The translations under genes and the position numbers were made by a program. 64,000 nt of DNA from CAZQEZ01 sp964592475. GTDB lineage: Bacteria; Bacteroidota; Bacteroidia; Cytophagales; Cyclobacteriaceae. The DNA is taken from the NCBI GenBank assembly GCA_964592475.1, contig CAZQEZ010000003.1, forward strand, positions 1 to 64,000. The letters are read 5' to 3'. Below, one piece after another: positions 35,656 through 45,207 of this stretch (its first letter is position 1; each line of letters begins with the position of its first letter). A model generated the notes under the pieces. That model saw nothing but the letters and a program-made list of their open reading frames with translations. It was not told where the DNA came from and searched no databases.

Positions 35656-35874
35656 ATGACACAAATAGGTAAATTACTTATAATTGTTGGTGGTGCTATA
35701 ATACTTATAGGTTTAATTTTATACTTCTTTGATAAAATACCATTGCTGGGAAAATTGCCTGGTGATATCTTGATCAAGAAGAAGAATTTTACATTTTATT
35801 TTCCTTTGGCTACTAGCATCGTCATAAGTATAATTTTGAGCTTAATATTGTTTTTAATATATAAATTTAAATAG
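35656..35874 (+). CDS. DUF2905-type small membrane protein
   Basis: A 72-residue protein with two membrane helices. The family signature is plain: GKLLIIVGGAIILIGLILYFF, then the loop KIPLLGKLPGDILIKKKN and a second helix (FPLATSIVISIILSLILFLI). I use ATG 35656 (MTQIGKLL), which matches family length, instead of longer frames reaching into the divergent neighbour. The function is unknown. Its stop overlaps the end of the convergent hydrolase gene by eight bases. Confidence 0.85.
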   Translation: MTQIGKLLIIVGGAIILIGLILYFFDKIPLLGKLPGDILIKKKNFTFYFPLATSIVISIILSLILFLIYKFK

Positions 35875-36634
35875 ATAAAAATTGCTTCACTGTTTGCAGA
35901 AATGCTTTTGGTTGTTCTGCATGTATCCAGTGCCCAGCATTTTTGATAGTTACCAAATTGGCATTGGGAAACAAAGTTTTAATTAGATCTAAATCCTCAT
36001 CTAAGATATAATCTGATTTTTCGCCACGTACAAAAAGGACTGGTTTATCAGAAATTTTATCGGCTGGCAACCCTTCCCCTACTTTTTCTATATTGTTTTC
36101 AATAGTTGGTAAGTTTATTTTCCAACTGAATTTACCGTTTTTGTCGCGATATAAGTTTTTAAGAAGAAACTGCCTGATGGCCGTATTTTTAACTAAAGGT
36201 TTTAGCTGATCTTCTGCATCACCTCTCCTTTCTACTTTTGACAAGTCAACTGCATTATAAGCATCTAAAATAGATTGATGATGCACCGGGTACGGTTTAG
36301 GTGCTATATCAACTACTATCATTTTTTCAAAATCATCACCATATTTCGAAGCATATTTCAACACGGTTTTACCTCCCATACTATGGCCCAGCAGTATTGG
36401 TTTTTTTATGTTAATAGTATTAAGTAAATGTTGTAAATCTTGTGCCATGTCATCATAAGAGAAATCATCGCTATGGAAAGATTGCCCGTGATTACGCTGA
36501 TCCACCAATATTACCTGATAGTTTTCAGACAAATGCTTAGCAGCAGAAATCCAATTGTCTAAAGATCCAAAGAGCCCATGCAAAATTAATAGTGGTGGAC
36601 CCTCGCCTAATATTTTATAATTCAGAAGTGCCAT
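35867..36634 (-). CDS. alpha/beta-hydrolase (YbfF-like esterase)
   Basis: A 255-residue soluble hydrolase. The oxyanion HG motif is in LLILHGLFGSLDNW (about residues 14-27). The nucleophile elbow GHSMGG is at about residues 102-107, and the catalytic histidine is in NAGHWIHAEQP near the C-terminus. VDQRNHGQSFHSDDFSYDDMAQDL matches the YbfF/epoxide-hydrolase-like group (core DQRNHGQS). The substrate is not predictable. It follows pdxJ by one base, so it is co-transcribed with it. Confidence 0.88.
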   Translation of the reverse strand: MALLNYKILGEGPPLLILHGLFGSLDNWISAAKHLSENYQVILVDQRNHGQSFHSDDFSYDDMAQDLQHLLNTINIKKPILLGHSMGGKTVLKYASKYGDDFEKMIVVDIAPKPYPVHHQSILDAYNAVDLSKVERRGDAEDQLKPLVKNTAIRQFLLKNLYRDKNGKFSWKINLPTIENNIEKVGEGLPADKISDKPVLFVRGEKSDYILDEDLDLIKTLFPNANLVTIKNAGHWIHAEQPKAFLQTVKQFLSI

Positions 36635-36635
36635 A

Positions 36636-37352
36636 TTATTTTTTTAATTGTCGCAGATACAATTGAATAGTATTTTCCAATCCCAGGTAAATAGCATCAC
36701 ATATGATAGCATGCCCTATGGAGACTTCATTAATTTCAGGGATTATATTTACCATGTAATTCAAATTATTTAAGTCCAAATCGTGCCCGGCATTTATTTC
36801 CAGCCCTGCAGCTTTGGCCACTTTGGCAGCCTCAGCAAATGGTGCAATTGCTTTTTCCTTATTATGAAGATAATGACGAGCATATGATTCTGTATATAAT
36901 TCAATACGATCTGCTCCACAGCGAGCAGCACCTTCTACCATGGCTATATCTGGGTCCACGAAAATAGAAGTACGTGCACCATAAGATTTCAATTCCATTA
37001 AAATTTCTTTCAAAAAATCCTGATTTTTCACTGTATCCCATCCGGCATTGGAGGTAAGTACATCGGGTGGGTCAGGCACCAAGGTAGATTGGGTAGGATG
37101 AGCCATAGCAATCATTTCCAGATAACGCTTGTTGGGGTAACCTTCTATATTAAATTCAGTAGTAATGCAATCTTTTAAAGCAACCACATCGTCATAACGA
37201 ATATGCCGCTCATCAGGTCGCGGATGAACTGTAATGCCTTCTGCACCAAATCGCTCACAATCCTTGGCAGCTTGCACTATATCAGGCCTGTTACCTCCAC
37301 GCGCATTTCTCAACGTGGCAAATTTGTTGATATTTACACTAAGTTTGGTCAT
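36636..37352 (-). CDS. pdxJ: pyridoxine 5'-phosphate synthase
   Basis: A 238-residue TIM-barrel enzyme that condenses 1-deoxyxylulose-5-phosphate with 3-amino-2-oxopropyl phosphate to form pyridoxine 5'-phosphate (DXP-dependent vitamin B6 route). Family marks are LSVNINKFATLRNARGG (residues 3-19), ITVHPRPDERHIRYDDV (core HPRPDERHI), NIEGYPN and INAGHDLDLNNL with the catalytic histidine. I start it at ATG 37352; an upstream extension does not match the family. It is followed by the esterase gene with one spacer base. Confidence 0.95.
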   Translation of the reverse strand: MTKLSVNINKFATLRNARGGNRPDIVQAAKDCERFGAEGITVHPRPDERHIRYDDVVALKDCITTEFNIEGYPNKRYLEMIAMAHPTQSTLVPDPPDVLTSNAGWDTVKNQDFLKEILMELKSYGARTSIFVDPDIAMVEGAARCGADRIELYTESYARHYLHNKEKAIAPFAEAAKVAKAAGLEINAGHDLDLNNLNYMVNIIPEINEVSIGHAIICDAIYLGLENTIQLYLRQLKK

Positions 37353-37466
37353 GATTATTGAAATAGAAAAATCCTTATTTAAAAAAGGGCATAATTTCCT
37401 GAGCAATTAAACTCACGTTAGCACCTTAAGTTTAGAAGTGTAAAAATACCTAACTAAATTCAATTA

Positions 37467-38822
37467 CTATTCATTTTTTCCTTCATGAATTTTCTCCAGC
37501 AAGTTTTCAGGCAAAGATTTACTAGCGTTAGCTCCCAACTTTTTAATTTTCTCGGCCCTGGACACCAAATTGCCCCGGCCTTCTACCAGCTTATTCATGG
37601 CTTTGTGGTAGCCATCTTGCGATGCATTTATTTTCACACCCAAATCTTGTAAATCTTGCACAAAACCAACAAATTTATCATATAAATCTCCGCCTTGGCG
37701 AGCTATCTCCAGGGCATTTCTATTCTGATATTCCTGGCGCCAAATGCTTGCTATGGTTCGCAGAGTGGCAAGTAAAGTTGAAGGACTTACAATCACGATG
37801 TTTTTATCGTAAGCATCGTTGAATAAATTGACATCGTACTGAATAGCCAAACTAAACGCGGGCTCCACTGGCACAAACAACAATACAAAATCCAATCCCT
37901 TCAACTTATAAAGTTGTTGATAGTTTTTGCTTGATAAATTTTTGGTATGGTTTTTCATTGAAAGCAGATGCTTTTTAAGTTCAGCACTTCTTTCCTCATC
38001 GTTGTCACAATTGCAATACCGCTCGTATGCCGAAAGTGATACTTTGGCATCAATAATTATATGCTTTCCTTCGGGTAAAGTAATTATAACATCTGGTTGA
38101 AGTCTATTTCCGTTTTCAGTCACATGCGATTGCTGAACATAAAACTCACGGTCTTTACTTAGTCCCGATTTTTCTAATATACTTTCCAGGATAAATTCTC
38201 CCCATCCACCTTGCACTTTAGATTCACCTTTCAAGGCTTTAGTTAAATTTTCTGCTTCACGGGTAATCTGTAAATTCAGTTCTTTCAATCCAGTTATTTG
38301 CTCTTTTAATGAAGCATTCCAGGTTAGATTTTCTTTGTTTGCTAGATCTATCTTTTTTTCAAAGTCTATAATGCGATCTTTAAGTGGATTTAAGATTTGT
38401 CCCAAGTTCAATTTATTCTGATCAGTGAATTTCTTACTTTTATCCTCAAATATTTCATTTGCAAGGTTTTTGAATTCTACTGCAAATTTTTGCTGCAATT
38501 CCAGCAAATTTCCCTGTTGTTCATCCAATTTTACCTTTAAATTCCTATGATCGGCCTGCAAAGTGGACAAATTTCTATTAAGAGAGAGAATAGTATTTTG
38601 AGCCTGAATTAATTCATTCTTTTGATCAGTGCTTAGTTGCTGCAAATCTTTGTTTTTCTGCTCAAGTATTTGATGTTGAGTTTGATACTGCTGTAAATTA
38701 TTTTGAATTTCTTGATTTTTTGCTTCAGATTGAATTATTGCAGCTTTATTTTTATTAGAAGCCAAAACCCAGGCCAGTAAAAAACCTATAATTATTCCAA
38801 GAATTAATAATATTATTTCCAT
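37467..38822 (-). CDS. rmuC: RmuC-family DNA recombination protein
   Basis: A 451-residue protein with one N-terminal membrane helix (residues of about 3-21), then a long coiled coil (about 25-200, rich in Gln, Lys and Glu), and a C-terminal PD-(D/E)XK-like nuclease domain. The conserved block GGWGEFILESILEKSGL, then LQPDVIITLPEGKHIIIDAKVSL (core IIDAKVSL) is characteristic. RmuC limits inversions and rearrangements at short inverted repeats in E. coli. It stands alone on the minus strand; the 282-base spacer to ctpA holds nothing I can name. Confidence 0.92.
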   Translation of the reverse strand: MEIILLILGIIIGFLLAWVLASNKNKAAIIQSEAKNQEIQNNLQQYQTQHQILEQKNKDLQQLSTDQKNELIQAQNTILSLNRNLSTLQADHRNLKVKLDEQQGNLLELQQKFAVEFKNLANEIFEDKSKKFTDQNKLNLGQILNPLKDRIIDFEKKIDLANKENLTWNASLKEQITGLKELNLQITREAENLTKALKGESKVQGGWGEFILESILEKSGLSKDREFYVQQSHVTENGNRLQPDVIITLPEGKHIIIDAKVSLSAYERYCNCDNDEERSAELKKHLLSMKNHTKNLSSKNYQQLYKLKGLDFVLLFVPVEPAFSLAIQYDVNLFNDAYDKNIVIVSPSTLLATLRTIASIWRQEYQNRNALEIARQGGDLYDKFVGFVQDLQDLGVKINASQDGYHKAMNKLVEGRGNLVSRAEKIKKLGANASKSLPENLLEKIHEGKNE

Positions 38823-39104
38823 TAACTAAAAGTTTAGTTTTTAATTGATGTAAGGTTTTGTCTAAATATGTCATTTTTTGCCCGATATTATGCAGTTTTG
38901 CTTCATAAAGCAGCTGCTAAAAACAAAATTTTTTTTAGACAAAATAAATGCCGTTTCCAGGCGCGCAAAGGTAAGCAATAAAAAAATTAATAAAGAATTT
39001 AGTGGAGAGGAATCAATGTTAAGAATTTTAGCAATTAAAAGCTGGATAATAAAAATCCAACCTTTAATTGCTTTTACATTTAAATGATTTTTATTATACT
39101 TTTT

Positions 39105-40730
39105 TTAGTTGGTTGGCAGCTGCTGAGCTTTGCTAAACATCGTTAATGCTTCAGTATAAATCTCGTCATTGCTATTGATGATGGGATAGTAACCTTTATC
39201 ACCCCATTCGCTTCGAGCAATTAAGGCTTTTATTTGAGTTTCTATTAATGGCTTAGACTTTAGAAAGTCTTCCTGTGAATAAGCTATTTTCAGTTTTTCA
39301 CCTTTGGATATAACCTCATCAAGCATTTGTGTAGTAACTACAAAATTATCTTTAAAGTAATCGAACTCCATATTAGAAAGTTGCTTTTTATGATTTTCAT
39401 GATAGCTTATGGCATACTCTCTGATTACATTATTAAACACTAACTTTCTGAAATACTCGGAATTATAACTGGTATCCAGAGGAACGAAATAATCAGGCAT
39501 GATGCCTCCACCGCCATAAACTACGCGGCCTTTGGTAGTAGAATATTTAAGAGAATCCGCGAATTTAATACTATCTTCCACAAAAAATTCCCCATGTTCA
39601 AATCGGGTTAACCTGTCTTCTTGATAAGCCTCCAAACCACCCTCGTAAGGCTTTTGAATAGATCTGCCGCTTGGTGTATAATATCTACTGATTGTCAAGC
39701 GCATTTCAGAACCGTCTCCTAACTTTATAGCAAGCTGTACCAAACCTTTACCAAAAGACCTGCGACCCACTATTAACGCGCGATCATTGTCTTGCAAAGC
39801 TCCTGCAACAATTTCAGATGCTGAGGCACTGCCTTCATCGATTAGAACAATTAACGGTCGCTCTTGAAAGTCTCCTTTTGCCGTAGCTCTATGCTCAGAG
39901 TTGTATTTCTCTTGTTTTCCCTGAGTATAAACAATCAGCTTATTATCTTTTAAAAATTCATCTGCCATACTTACCGCTTTGTCCAGGTATCCGCCAGGAT
40001 TTCCGCGTAAATCAAGCACTAGTCTTCTCAATCCATTTTGCTGCAAACTTTCAAGCGCATCTTTAAATTCATCGTAAGTATTTGCAGAAAAACGGCTCAC
40101 TTTTATATATCCGGTATTATCATTTATCATGTAACTCACGTCTACTGAATGCTGGGGGATTTTATCCCGTTTTAAAGTAAAATCAAGCATTTCATCACTT
40201 TTGCCGCGTTTTACCGTTATATCTACTTTTGTTCCCTTTTTCCCTCTCAACATTTCTATTACATCACGATTTTCGATGTCCACCCCCGCTACTGTTTTGC
40301 CATTTACTTTAATTATTTTATCTCCTGCATGTAAGCCAGCTTTTTCAGAAGGACCTCCTGCCAATGGTGATATTACATAAATAGTATCTCTAATTAAATT
40401 AAACTCAATACCTATGCCTTCAAATTCTCCTTGCAATTGGCTATTGGCCAGCGCTACATCCTCTGCAGAAATGTAAGAAGTGTGCGGATCTAGTTCTTCT
40501 GTAATTTTTTCAATAGCTGATTCTACAAGCTTATCGGTATTGACTTCATCTACATATTCTCTGTCAATAAAAGTAAGTACTTTTCTGAATTTTTGGACGC
40601 TACTGAAAATGTCGTTTTCAGAAGGTTGCAGATAGGCCATTTTGGCACCTATTAAAATCCCCACTGCTAATCCTAAAGCAAGTATTAAGGGTAATCTAAC
40701 CTGAAATTTTGAATTTTTAATCGCTCTCAC
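39105..40730 (-). CDS. carboxyl-terminal processing peptidase (S41), CtpA type
   Basis: A 541-residue periplasmic serine protease with an N-terminal signal anchor (about residues 12-32). A PDZ domain spans about 90-175 (GGPSEKAGLHAGDKIIKVNGK). The S41 core contains DLRGNPGGYLDKAV and the catalytic serine in DEGSASASEIVAGAL, with the paired lysine in RRSFGKGLVQ (Ser/Lys dyad). About 150 residues after the core (from ISRYYTPSGRSIQ) form the usual C-terminal extension of Bacteroidota tail-specific proteases. The frame opens with GTG at 40730; no ATG is near. It lies head-to-head with ruvX. Confidence 0.93.
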   Translation of the reverse strand: MRAIKNSKFQVRLPLILALGLAVGILIGAKMAYLQPSENDIFSSVQKFRKVLTFIDREYVDEVNTDKLVESAIEKITEELDPHTSYISAEDVALANSQLQGEFEGIGIEFNLIRDTIYVISPLAGGPSEKAGLHAGDKIIKVNGKTVAGVDIENRDVIEMLRGKKGTKVDITVKRGKSDEMLDFTLKRDKIPQHSVDVSYMINDNTGYIKVSRFSANTYDEFKDALESLQQNGLRRLVLDLRGNPGGYLDKAVSMADEFLKDNKLIVYTQGKQEKYNSEHRATAKGDFQERPLIVLIDEGSASASEIVAGALQDNDRALIVGRRSFGKGLVQLAIKLGDGSEMRLTISRYYTPSGRSIQKPYEGGLEAYQEDRLTRFEHGEFFVEDSIKFADSLKYSTTKGRVVYGGGGIMPDYFVPLDTSYNSEYFRKLVFNNVIREYAISYHENHKKQLSNMEFDYFKDNFVVTTQMLDEVISKGEKLKIAYSQEDFLKSKPLIETQIKALIARSEWGDKGYYPIINSNDEIYTEALTMFSKAQQLPTN

Positions 40731-40865
40731 TATCTCTTAATTTGTTTCGAAAATTAAAATTAATACCTAATTGTCAATAATTTTTATCTAACTTATTGAT
40801 ATCTTTTCATAGATACATAAGTTATTGAAAAAGCACAAAGGAAAATCCTTAAACGGTTAAATGCT

Positions 40866-40873
40866 TATATTTG
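40866..40873 (+). promoter_or_regulatory. candidate -7 box of the ruvX operon
   Basis: TATATTTG is an exact TAnnTTTG match and ends 27 bases before the ruvX ATG. The TTG inside this box could be mistaken for a start codon of a longer ruvX frame, but transcription would begin after it. Confidence 0.55.
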
Positions 40874-40900
40874 CATCGCTTAAATAAAAAACATTCCCTA

Positions 40901-41320
40901 ATGGGTCGCATTTTGGCAATAGATTATGGAAAAAAACGTACTGGGTTGGCAGTGACTGATCCCATGCAAATAATTGCTAATCCGTTGGATTATGTTAAAA
41001 CCCACGAATTAGTAAATTATTTACAAAACTATTGCAACAAGGAAAATGTTGAGGCGATAGTAGTAGGTAAGCCAGTAAATCTGGATAGCCGCGATAACGA
41101 AATGAGCGAACCTGCAAATATATTAGCTAAAAGGCTAGCTAAAGTTTTTCCGGGCATGAAAATTTATCGTCATGATGAAAGGTTTACTTCTAAAATGGCC
41201 TTGCAGTCTATGATAACCGGAGGGAGCAGCAAAAGTCAGCGACGTGAAAAAGGAAATATTGATAAAATAAGTGCAACAATAATCTTACAATCATTTTTAG
41301 AAAGTACTAATAAAAGATGA
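40901..41320 (+). CDS. ruvX: RuvX/YqgF-family RNase H-fold nuclease
   Basis: A 139-residue protein of the YqgF family, first described as a Holliday-junction resolvase and tied in E. coli to 16S rRNA 5' processing. GRILAIDYGKKRTGLAV carries the first catalytic aspartate (residue 7). The others are expected in VVGKPVN, YRHDERFTSKMAL and NIDKISATIIL. I choose ATG 40901 because it gives the normal N-terminus and the apparent promoter box overlaps any upstream start. The stop overlaps the def start codon (ATGA), so the genes are translationally coupled. Confidence 0.92.
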   Translation: MGRILAIDYGKKRTGLAVTDPMQIIANPLDYVKTHELVNYLQNYCNKENVEAIVVGKPVNLDSRDNEMSEPANILAKRLAKVFPGMKIYRHDERFTSKMALQSMITGGSSKSQRREKGNIDKISATIILQSFLESTNKR

Positions 41321-41877
41321 TATACCCAATTATAGCCTATGGTTCACCAGTTTTAAAAAAGAAAGCAAGGGCGATAAAAAAAGACGAAATTAATCTACAA
41401 AAACTCAAAGAAGACATGTTTGAAACCATGTATCATGCACAAGGCGTGGGACTTGCTGCTCCACAAATTGGACATGGTATTAGAGTTTTTGTAGTAGATG
41501 CTTCGCCAATGACAGACGATGAGCCAGATGCCGTTGCTATCAAAAGGTTATTTATAAATCCTGAAAAGATAGAAGAGGAAGGCAGAGAATGGTTATATGA
41601 AGAAGGATGCTTAAGTATACCCGGCATTAGGGAGCAGATTAATCGACAGGAAAAAATCCGCATAAGATATTTTGATGAAAATTGGGAACAACAGGAAGAA
41701 TCTTTTACTGGTATTGTTGCTCGTATTATACAACACGAGTACGATCATCTGGAAGGTATTCTTTTTACAGATAAATTAAGCCCTTTCAAGAAAAGACTAC
41801 TGAAAGGTAAACTGAACAATATAGTAAAAGGCAAAGTAGATGTAGACTATAAAATGAAGTTTGCCATTAAAAAATAA
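41317..41877 (+). CDS. def: peptide deformylase
   Basis: A 186-residue metalloenzyme that removes the formyl group from the initiator methionine of new proteins. All three signature motifs are intact: GVGLAAPQIG (about residues 46-55), EEGCLSIPG (about residues 95-103, metal cysteine) and QHEYDHLEG (about residues 137-145, HExxH). A charged C-terminal tail follows, as usual. It sits between ruvX and the nitrilase-family gene in a tight plus-strand operon. Confidence 0.96.
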   Translation: MIYPIIAYGSPVLKKKARAIKKDEINLQKLKEDMFETMYHAQGVGLAAPQIGHGIRVFVVDASPMTDDEPDAVAIKRLFINPEKIEEEGREWLYEEGCLSIPGIREQINRQEKIRIRYFDENWEQQEESFTGIVARIIQHEYDHLEGILFTDKLSPFKKRLLKGKLNNIVKGKVDVDYKMKFAIKK

Positions 41878-41881
41878 AACC

Positions 41882-42676
41882 ATGCAAGACCTAATCATTA
41901 CCATTATTCAATCAGAACTTTACTGGCACAACCCGGAAGCGAACCTGGGTATGTTTGAGGAAAAAATTTGGTCTATTGGAGAAAAAACCGACATGATTGT
42001 TTTGCCGGAGATGTTCAATACCGGATTTACAATGGATAGCCAGGCCATGGCAGAACCTATGAATGGTCGTACCTATCGCTGGATGAAACAACAAGCTGCC
42101 CAAACAGGTGCCGTAATACTTGGCAGTATAATAGTTAATGAAAAAGGCAAATATTACAATCGATTACTGTGGATGCGCCCTGATGGCTCATGTGACTATT
42201 ATGACAAAAAACACTTATTTCGCATGGGTAAAGAGCATGAAACGTTTACTGCCGGCACCAAAAGAATGATTCAAATTATTAAAGATTGGAAGATTTGCCC
42301 GATGACCTGTTACGATTTGCGCTTTCCAGTTTGGAGTATGAATAAATTCAATGCCTCTGATGAATCATTGGATTATGATGTTTTAATTTATGTTGCCAAT
42401 TGGCCAGAGAAAAGAATAAATGCCTGGGATTCGTTGATTTCTGCCCGTGCCATTGAGAATTATGCCTATGTGGTGGGAGTAAATCGCGTAGGAAAAGATG
42501 GAACAGGAGCAACCTACAATGGCCATTCCATAGTAGTAAATCCTAAAGGCAGACGCTTGTTTTTTAGTGAAGACAAAGAAGTTATTAGAACGCTCAGTTT
42601 TGATTTTGAAAAAATAAAGGAGTTTAGAGCCAAGTTTCCAGCTTATCTTGACAATGATGAATTTGAACTGAAATAG
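41882..42676 (+). CDS. carbon-nitrogen hydrolase, omega-amidase/YafV type
   Basis: A 264-residue cytosolic nitrilase-superfamily amidase. The Glu-Lys-Cys triad is visible: E in IVLPEMFNTGF (about residues 39-49), K in YYDKKHLFRMGKEHE (about residues 106-120), and C in CPMTCYDLRFPVWS (about residues 138-151). The motifs fit the omega-amidase (YafV/Nit2) group, which hydrolyses alpha-keto-glutaramate and similar damaged metabolites. The start is ATG 41882, four bases after the def stop. Third gene of the ruvX-def operon. Confidence 0.9.
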   Translation: MQDLIITIIQSELYWHNPEANLGMFEEKIWSIGEKTDMIVLPEMFNTGFTMDSQAMAEPMNGRTYRWMKQQAAQTGAVILGSIIVNEKGKYYNRLLWMRPDGSCDYYDKKHLFRMGKEHETFTAGTKRMIQIIKDWKICPMTCYDLRFPVWSMNKFNASDESLDYDVLIYVANWPEKRINAWDSLISARAIENYAYVVGVNRVGKDGTGATYNGHSIVVNPKGRRLFFSEDKEVIRTLSFDFEKIKEFRAKFPAYLDNDEFELK

Positions 42677-42779
42677 CATGTCAGTTTTTTGTAAAAATTA
42701 CATTATTTCGGGGTTTAATTAGCCACATTTGCAGTTCCTTTTCATAAAACTTATTAATACCTTTACTATTCTTTAAAAG

Positions 42780-42802
42780 ACGCAAATTGAATTTGCGTTT
42801 TA
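42780..42802 (+). terminator. terminator-like hairpin after the ruvX operon
   Basis: ACGCAAA (42780-42786) and TTTGCGT (42792-42798) form a seven-base stem with a five-base loop, followed by a short T-run. It lies 60 bases before the histidine kinase ATG. Confidence 0.55.
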
Positions 42803-42857
42803 CACCTGGTACTTTTAATTAAAAAGAAAAATTTGAACTACATTCAATACTAAAGTA

Positions 42858-44951
42858 ATGAAGGTTTTAAAACCCGTACTTATTATCTTGACAATACTAT
42901 TGAGCTCAAAAAGCGTCTATTCTCAGACCAACATGAGAGATAGTCTGCAAAACCTCCTCAACCAGGCGCGTAGTGAGGAGGAATATATTGATATAAGTAT
43001 TGAAATAGTAGACAAGATATTATTTTCAGAACCTGGGATAGCTAAACAGCTTTTAATTACCGCTATAACTAAAGCACAGCAACTCGAATATGCTAAAGGT
43101 TTGGGGTTTGCTTATGCTCGTCTTGGGGTATCTTACGCCATTACTAAAAACCCTTCACTGGCAGAAAATTATTACGAACAAGCGATTATTTATCTGCAAT
43201 TATTATCTGATAAGCTACCACTAGGTAAGATTTACAATAACCTGGGACTACTATACAAAAATACGTCTCAATTCAGTGAGTCATTAGAAAATTTTCAAAA
43301 AGCTGAAGTAATAGCTNNNNNNNNNNNNNNNNNNNNNNNNNNNNNNNNNNNNNNNNNNNNNNNNNNNNNNNNNNNNNNNNNNNNNNNNNNNNNNNNNNNN
43401 NNNNNNNNNNNNNNNNTAGCGTCTTCTTATTTGTATGAAGAAAATTTACCGGCTGCAATAATTTATTATGACTCAGCTAAAGCTGTATATTCAAATATAA
43501 ATTATCAAGATGGTATTGCCATTACCCAAATGAATTTGGCAAGAATTTATCATAAAAATAAGAATTATCCAAAAGCCATTGATTTGGCCAATAAGGCTTT
43601 AAATACATTTGAAGAGTCAAACGCACAATCTTCCGTCACCAGCGCTTATTTAGTTATCGCGGAGACTTATCTTAAAAACAATGAACCAGACTCAGCTTTT
43701 AAATATACAAATAAAGCGATTGATATAGCATTAAAAGTAGATGATACCAAAAAGTTGATCGATGGGTATAGATTAATGTATGAATATTATGAACTCATAG
43801 GTAATTTGGAAGATGCGCTTCTCTATCATAAAAAATATACTGATTTAAGTGACAATTATTTCAATATTGAAAAAAATAAGCAAATAACTGAAATAATGGC
43901 CAGTCACCAGTTGGAAAAAAAAGAAAAAGAAAATGAAGTATTAAGGCAAATGTACTATCGTAAAGAAGCCGAAAATAAAGCTTTGATTGGGGCTGTACTA
44001 TTTTTCTTTATGTTTACTACTTACTTTTATCATGCCAATGAAGCAAAACGCAGGCACAATCAATTACTTGTTTCGCAAAATAGTGACATTTACGGGAAGC
44101 AAGAAAATATACTTGCCATCAACCGAAGTCTACTTAATTCACAGCAAATAACTCAAGCCCTTAATGAAAAACTAAAAATAACAAATGCTGACCTGGAAGA
44201 ACAAGTTGCGGATAGAACCAGAAGATTGGCCCAGGCCAATAAAGAACTTGACACCTTTTTATATCAATCTTCGCATGCACTCAGGAGACCGATAGTAAAT
44301 ATATTAGGTTTGGTAAAAATAGCTCGCATAGAACCTGAAATTGACAAAGTACCAGATGTGTATGACAAAATTGATGAAACCTCCTACAAAATGGATGGCA
44401 TGCTCAAGAAGCTAGTGATGGTAAGTGAAATTAACTCCTTAAAGCTTAAGTTGGAAAAAATTAATTTTGCTAAAATGACCAAAGATATACTGCATCAATT
44501 ACAGCCTACCATTCAAGCAAAAGGTATTGATTTCAACCTTACTATTGAAAAAAACATTGAATTCAATTCCGATAAAAGGTTAATGGATCTGATATTGTTT
44601 AACATTATGGAAAATGCCGTAAATTTCTCTTTCCCGATGCCCGAAAGGCCATCTTTTGTAAATATGAAAATTTCGCAAAACAAGGATAAGGGCATTAATA
44701 TTTTTATAGAAGATAATGGCATAGGCATATTAAAAGAAGCCATAGGCACTGTTTTTGAAATGTTTGCTGTAGCAGATAACAAATCACGCGGATATGGCCT
44801 GGGTCTTTATATAGTTAAAAAAGCAGTAGATAAATTAAATGGTTCTAACCAGATCTCCAGTAAGAAATTTGAGAATACTGTAGTAAAAATAGACCTTCCA
44901 TACCAAGAAAATAGCAAATCAAGAAAAGTACTGCTGCAGAACAATTCCTAA
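42858..44951 (+). CDS. TPR-containing sensor histidine kinase (interrupted by an assembly gap)
   Basis: About 697 residues as written, with 34 unknown. A signal peptide (cleavage near VYSQ) is followed by tetratricopeptide repeats (about residues 20-340, for example AYARLGVSYAITKNPSLAENYYEQA, core LAENYYEQAI), a membrane helix (ALIGAVLFFFMFTTYFYH), a coiled coil, and a histidine kinase core. The H-box is in YQSSHALRRPIVNILG, the N-box at ENAVNFSF, then IEDNGIGI and GYGLGLYIVKKAV. Bacteroidota use such periplasmic-TPR kinases to sense unknown signals. No response regulator gene is adjacent. The 100 N at 43317-43416 fall in the TPR part, and both flanks stay in the same frame only if the gap is near 100 bases modulo three. 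Confidence 0.85.
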   Translation: MKVLKPVLIILTILLSSKSVYSQTNMRDSLQNLLNQARSEEEYIDISIEIVDKILFSEPGIAKQLLITAITKAQQLEYAKGLGFAYARLGVSYAITKNPSLAENYYEQAIIYLQLLSDKLPLGKIYNNLGLLYKNTSQFSESLENFQKAEVIAXXXXXXXXXXXXXXXXXXXXXXXXXXXXXXXXXXASSYLYEENLPAAIIYYDSAKAVYSNINYQDGIAITQMNLARIYHKNKNYPKAIDLANKALNTFEESNAQSSVTSAYLVIAETYLKNNEPDSAFKYTNKAIDIALKVDDTKKLIDGYRLMYEYYELIGNLEDALLYHKKYTDLSDNYFNIEKNKQITEIMASHQLEKKEKENEVLRQMYYRKEAENKALIGAVLFFFMFTTYFYHANEAKRRHNQLLVSQNSDIYGKQENILAINRSLLNSQQITQALNEKLKITNADLEEQVADRTRRLAQANKELDTFLYQSSHALRRPIVNILGLVKIARIEPEIDKVPDVYDKIDETSYKMDGMLKKLVMVSEINSLKLKLEKINFAKMTKDILHQLQPTIQAKGIDFNLTIEKNIEFNSDKRLMDLILFNIMENAVNFSFPMPERPSFVNMKISQNKDKGINIFIEDNGIGILKEAIGTVFEMFAVADNKSRGYGLGLYIVKKAVDKLNGSNQISSKKFENTVVKIDLPYQENSKSRKVLLQNNS
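43317..43416. other. assembly gap of exactly 100 N
   Basis: A run of 100 undetermined bases, the usual default for a scaffold gap of unknown size. The true length and sequence are unknown; TPR coding sequence is likely to fill it. Confidence 0.99.
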
Positions 44952-45207
44952 TCAATTTAACAACAACTACTTAACTCATAATTGTTTCCTAAACCCCAAA
45001 ATATTACATGTGTAATTATTTGGCTTTTCACGTCAATTTTTCATCTTCTATTTTCTTCATATTTGCTGTATAGCTTTTAAACAGGCATTATTTTTTACTT
45101 TAATTTAATCAAAGTTAAAATATTAATACTAAAGTGCCGCAAAGGCTATAAAACTAAACTATTTGATCTATTTATTACATTGTTAAACACGTAAATTAAT
45201 TAAAAAG

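Noticed and set aside
38878..39087. Plus-strand frame of 69 codons between rmuC and ctpA
   Set aside because: No recognisable family, no promoter box, no good ribosome-binding context; it is composed mainly of lysine- and isoleucine-type codons expected in AT-rich non-coding DNA.
40871..40900. Longer ruvX start at a TTG
   Set aside because: The TTG lies inside the likely -7 box and adds residues not found at the family N-terminus; ATG 40901 fits better.
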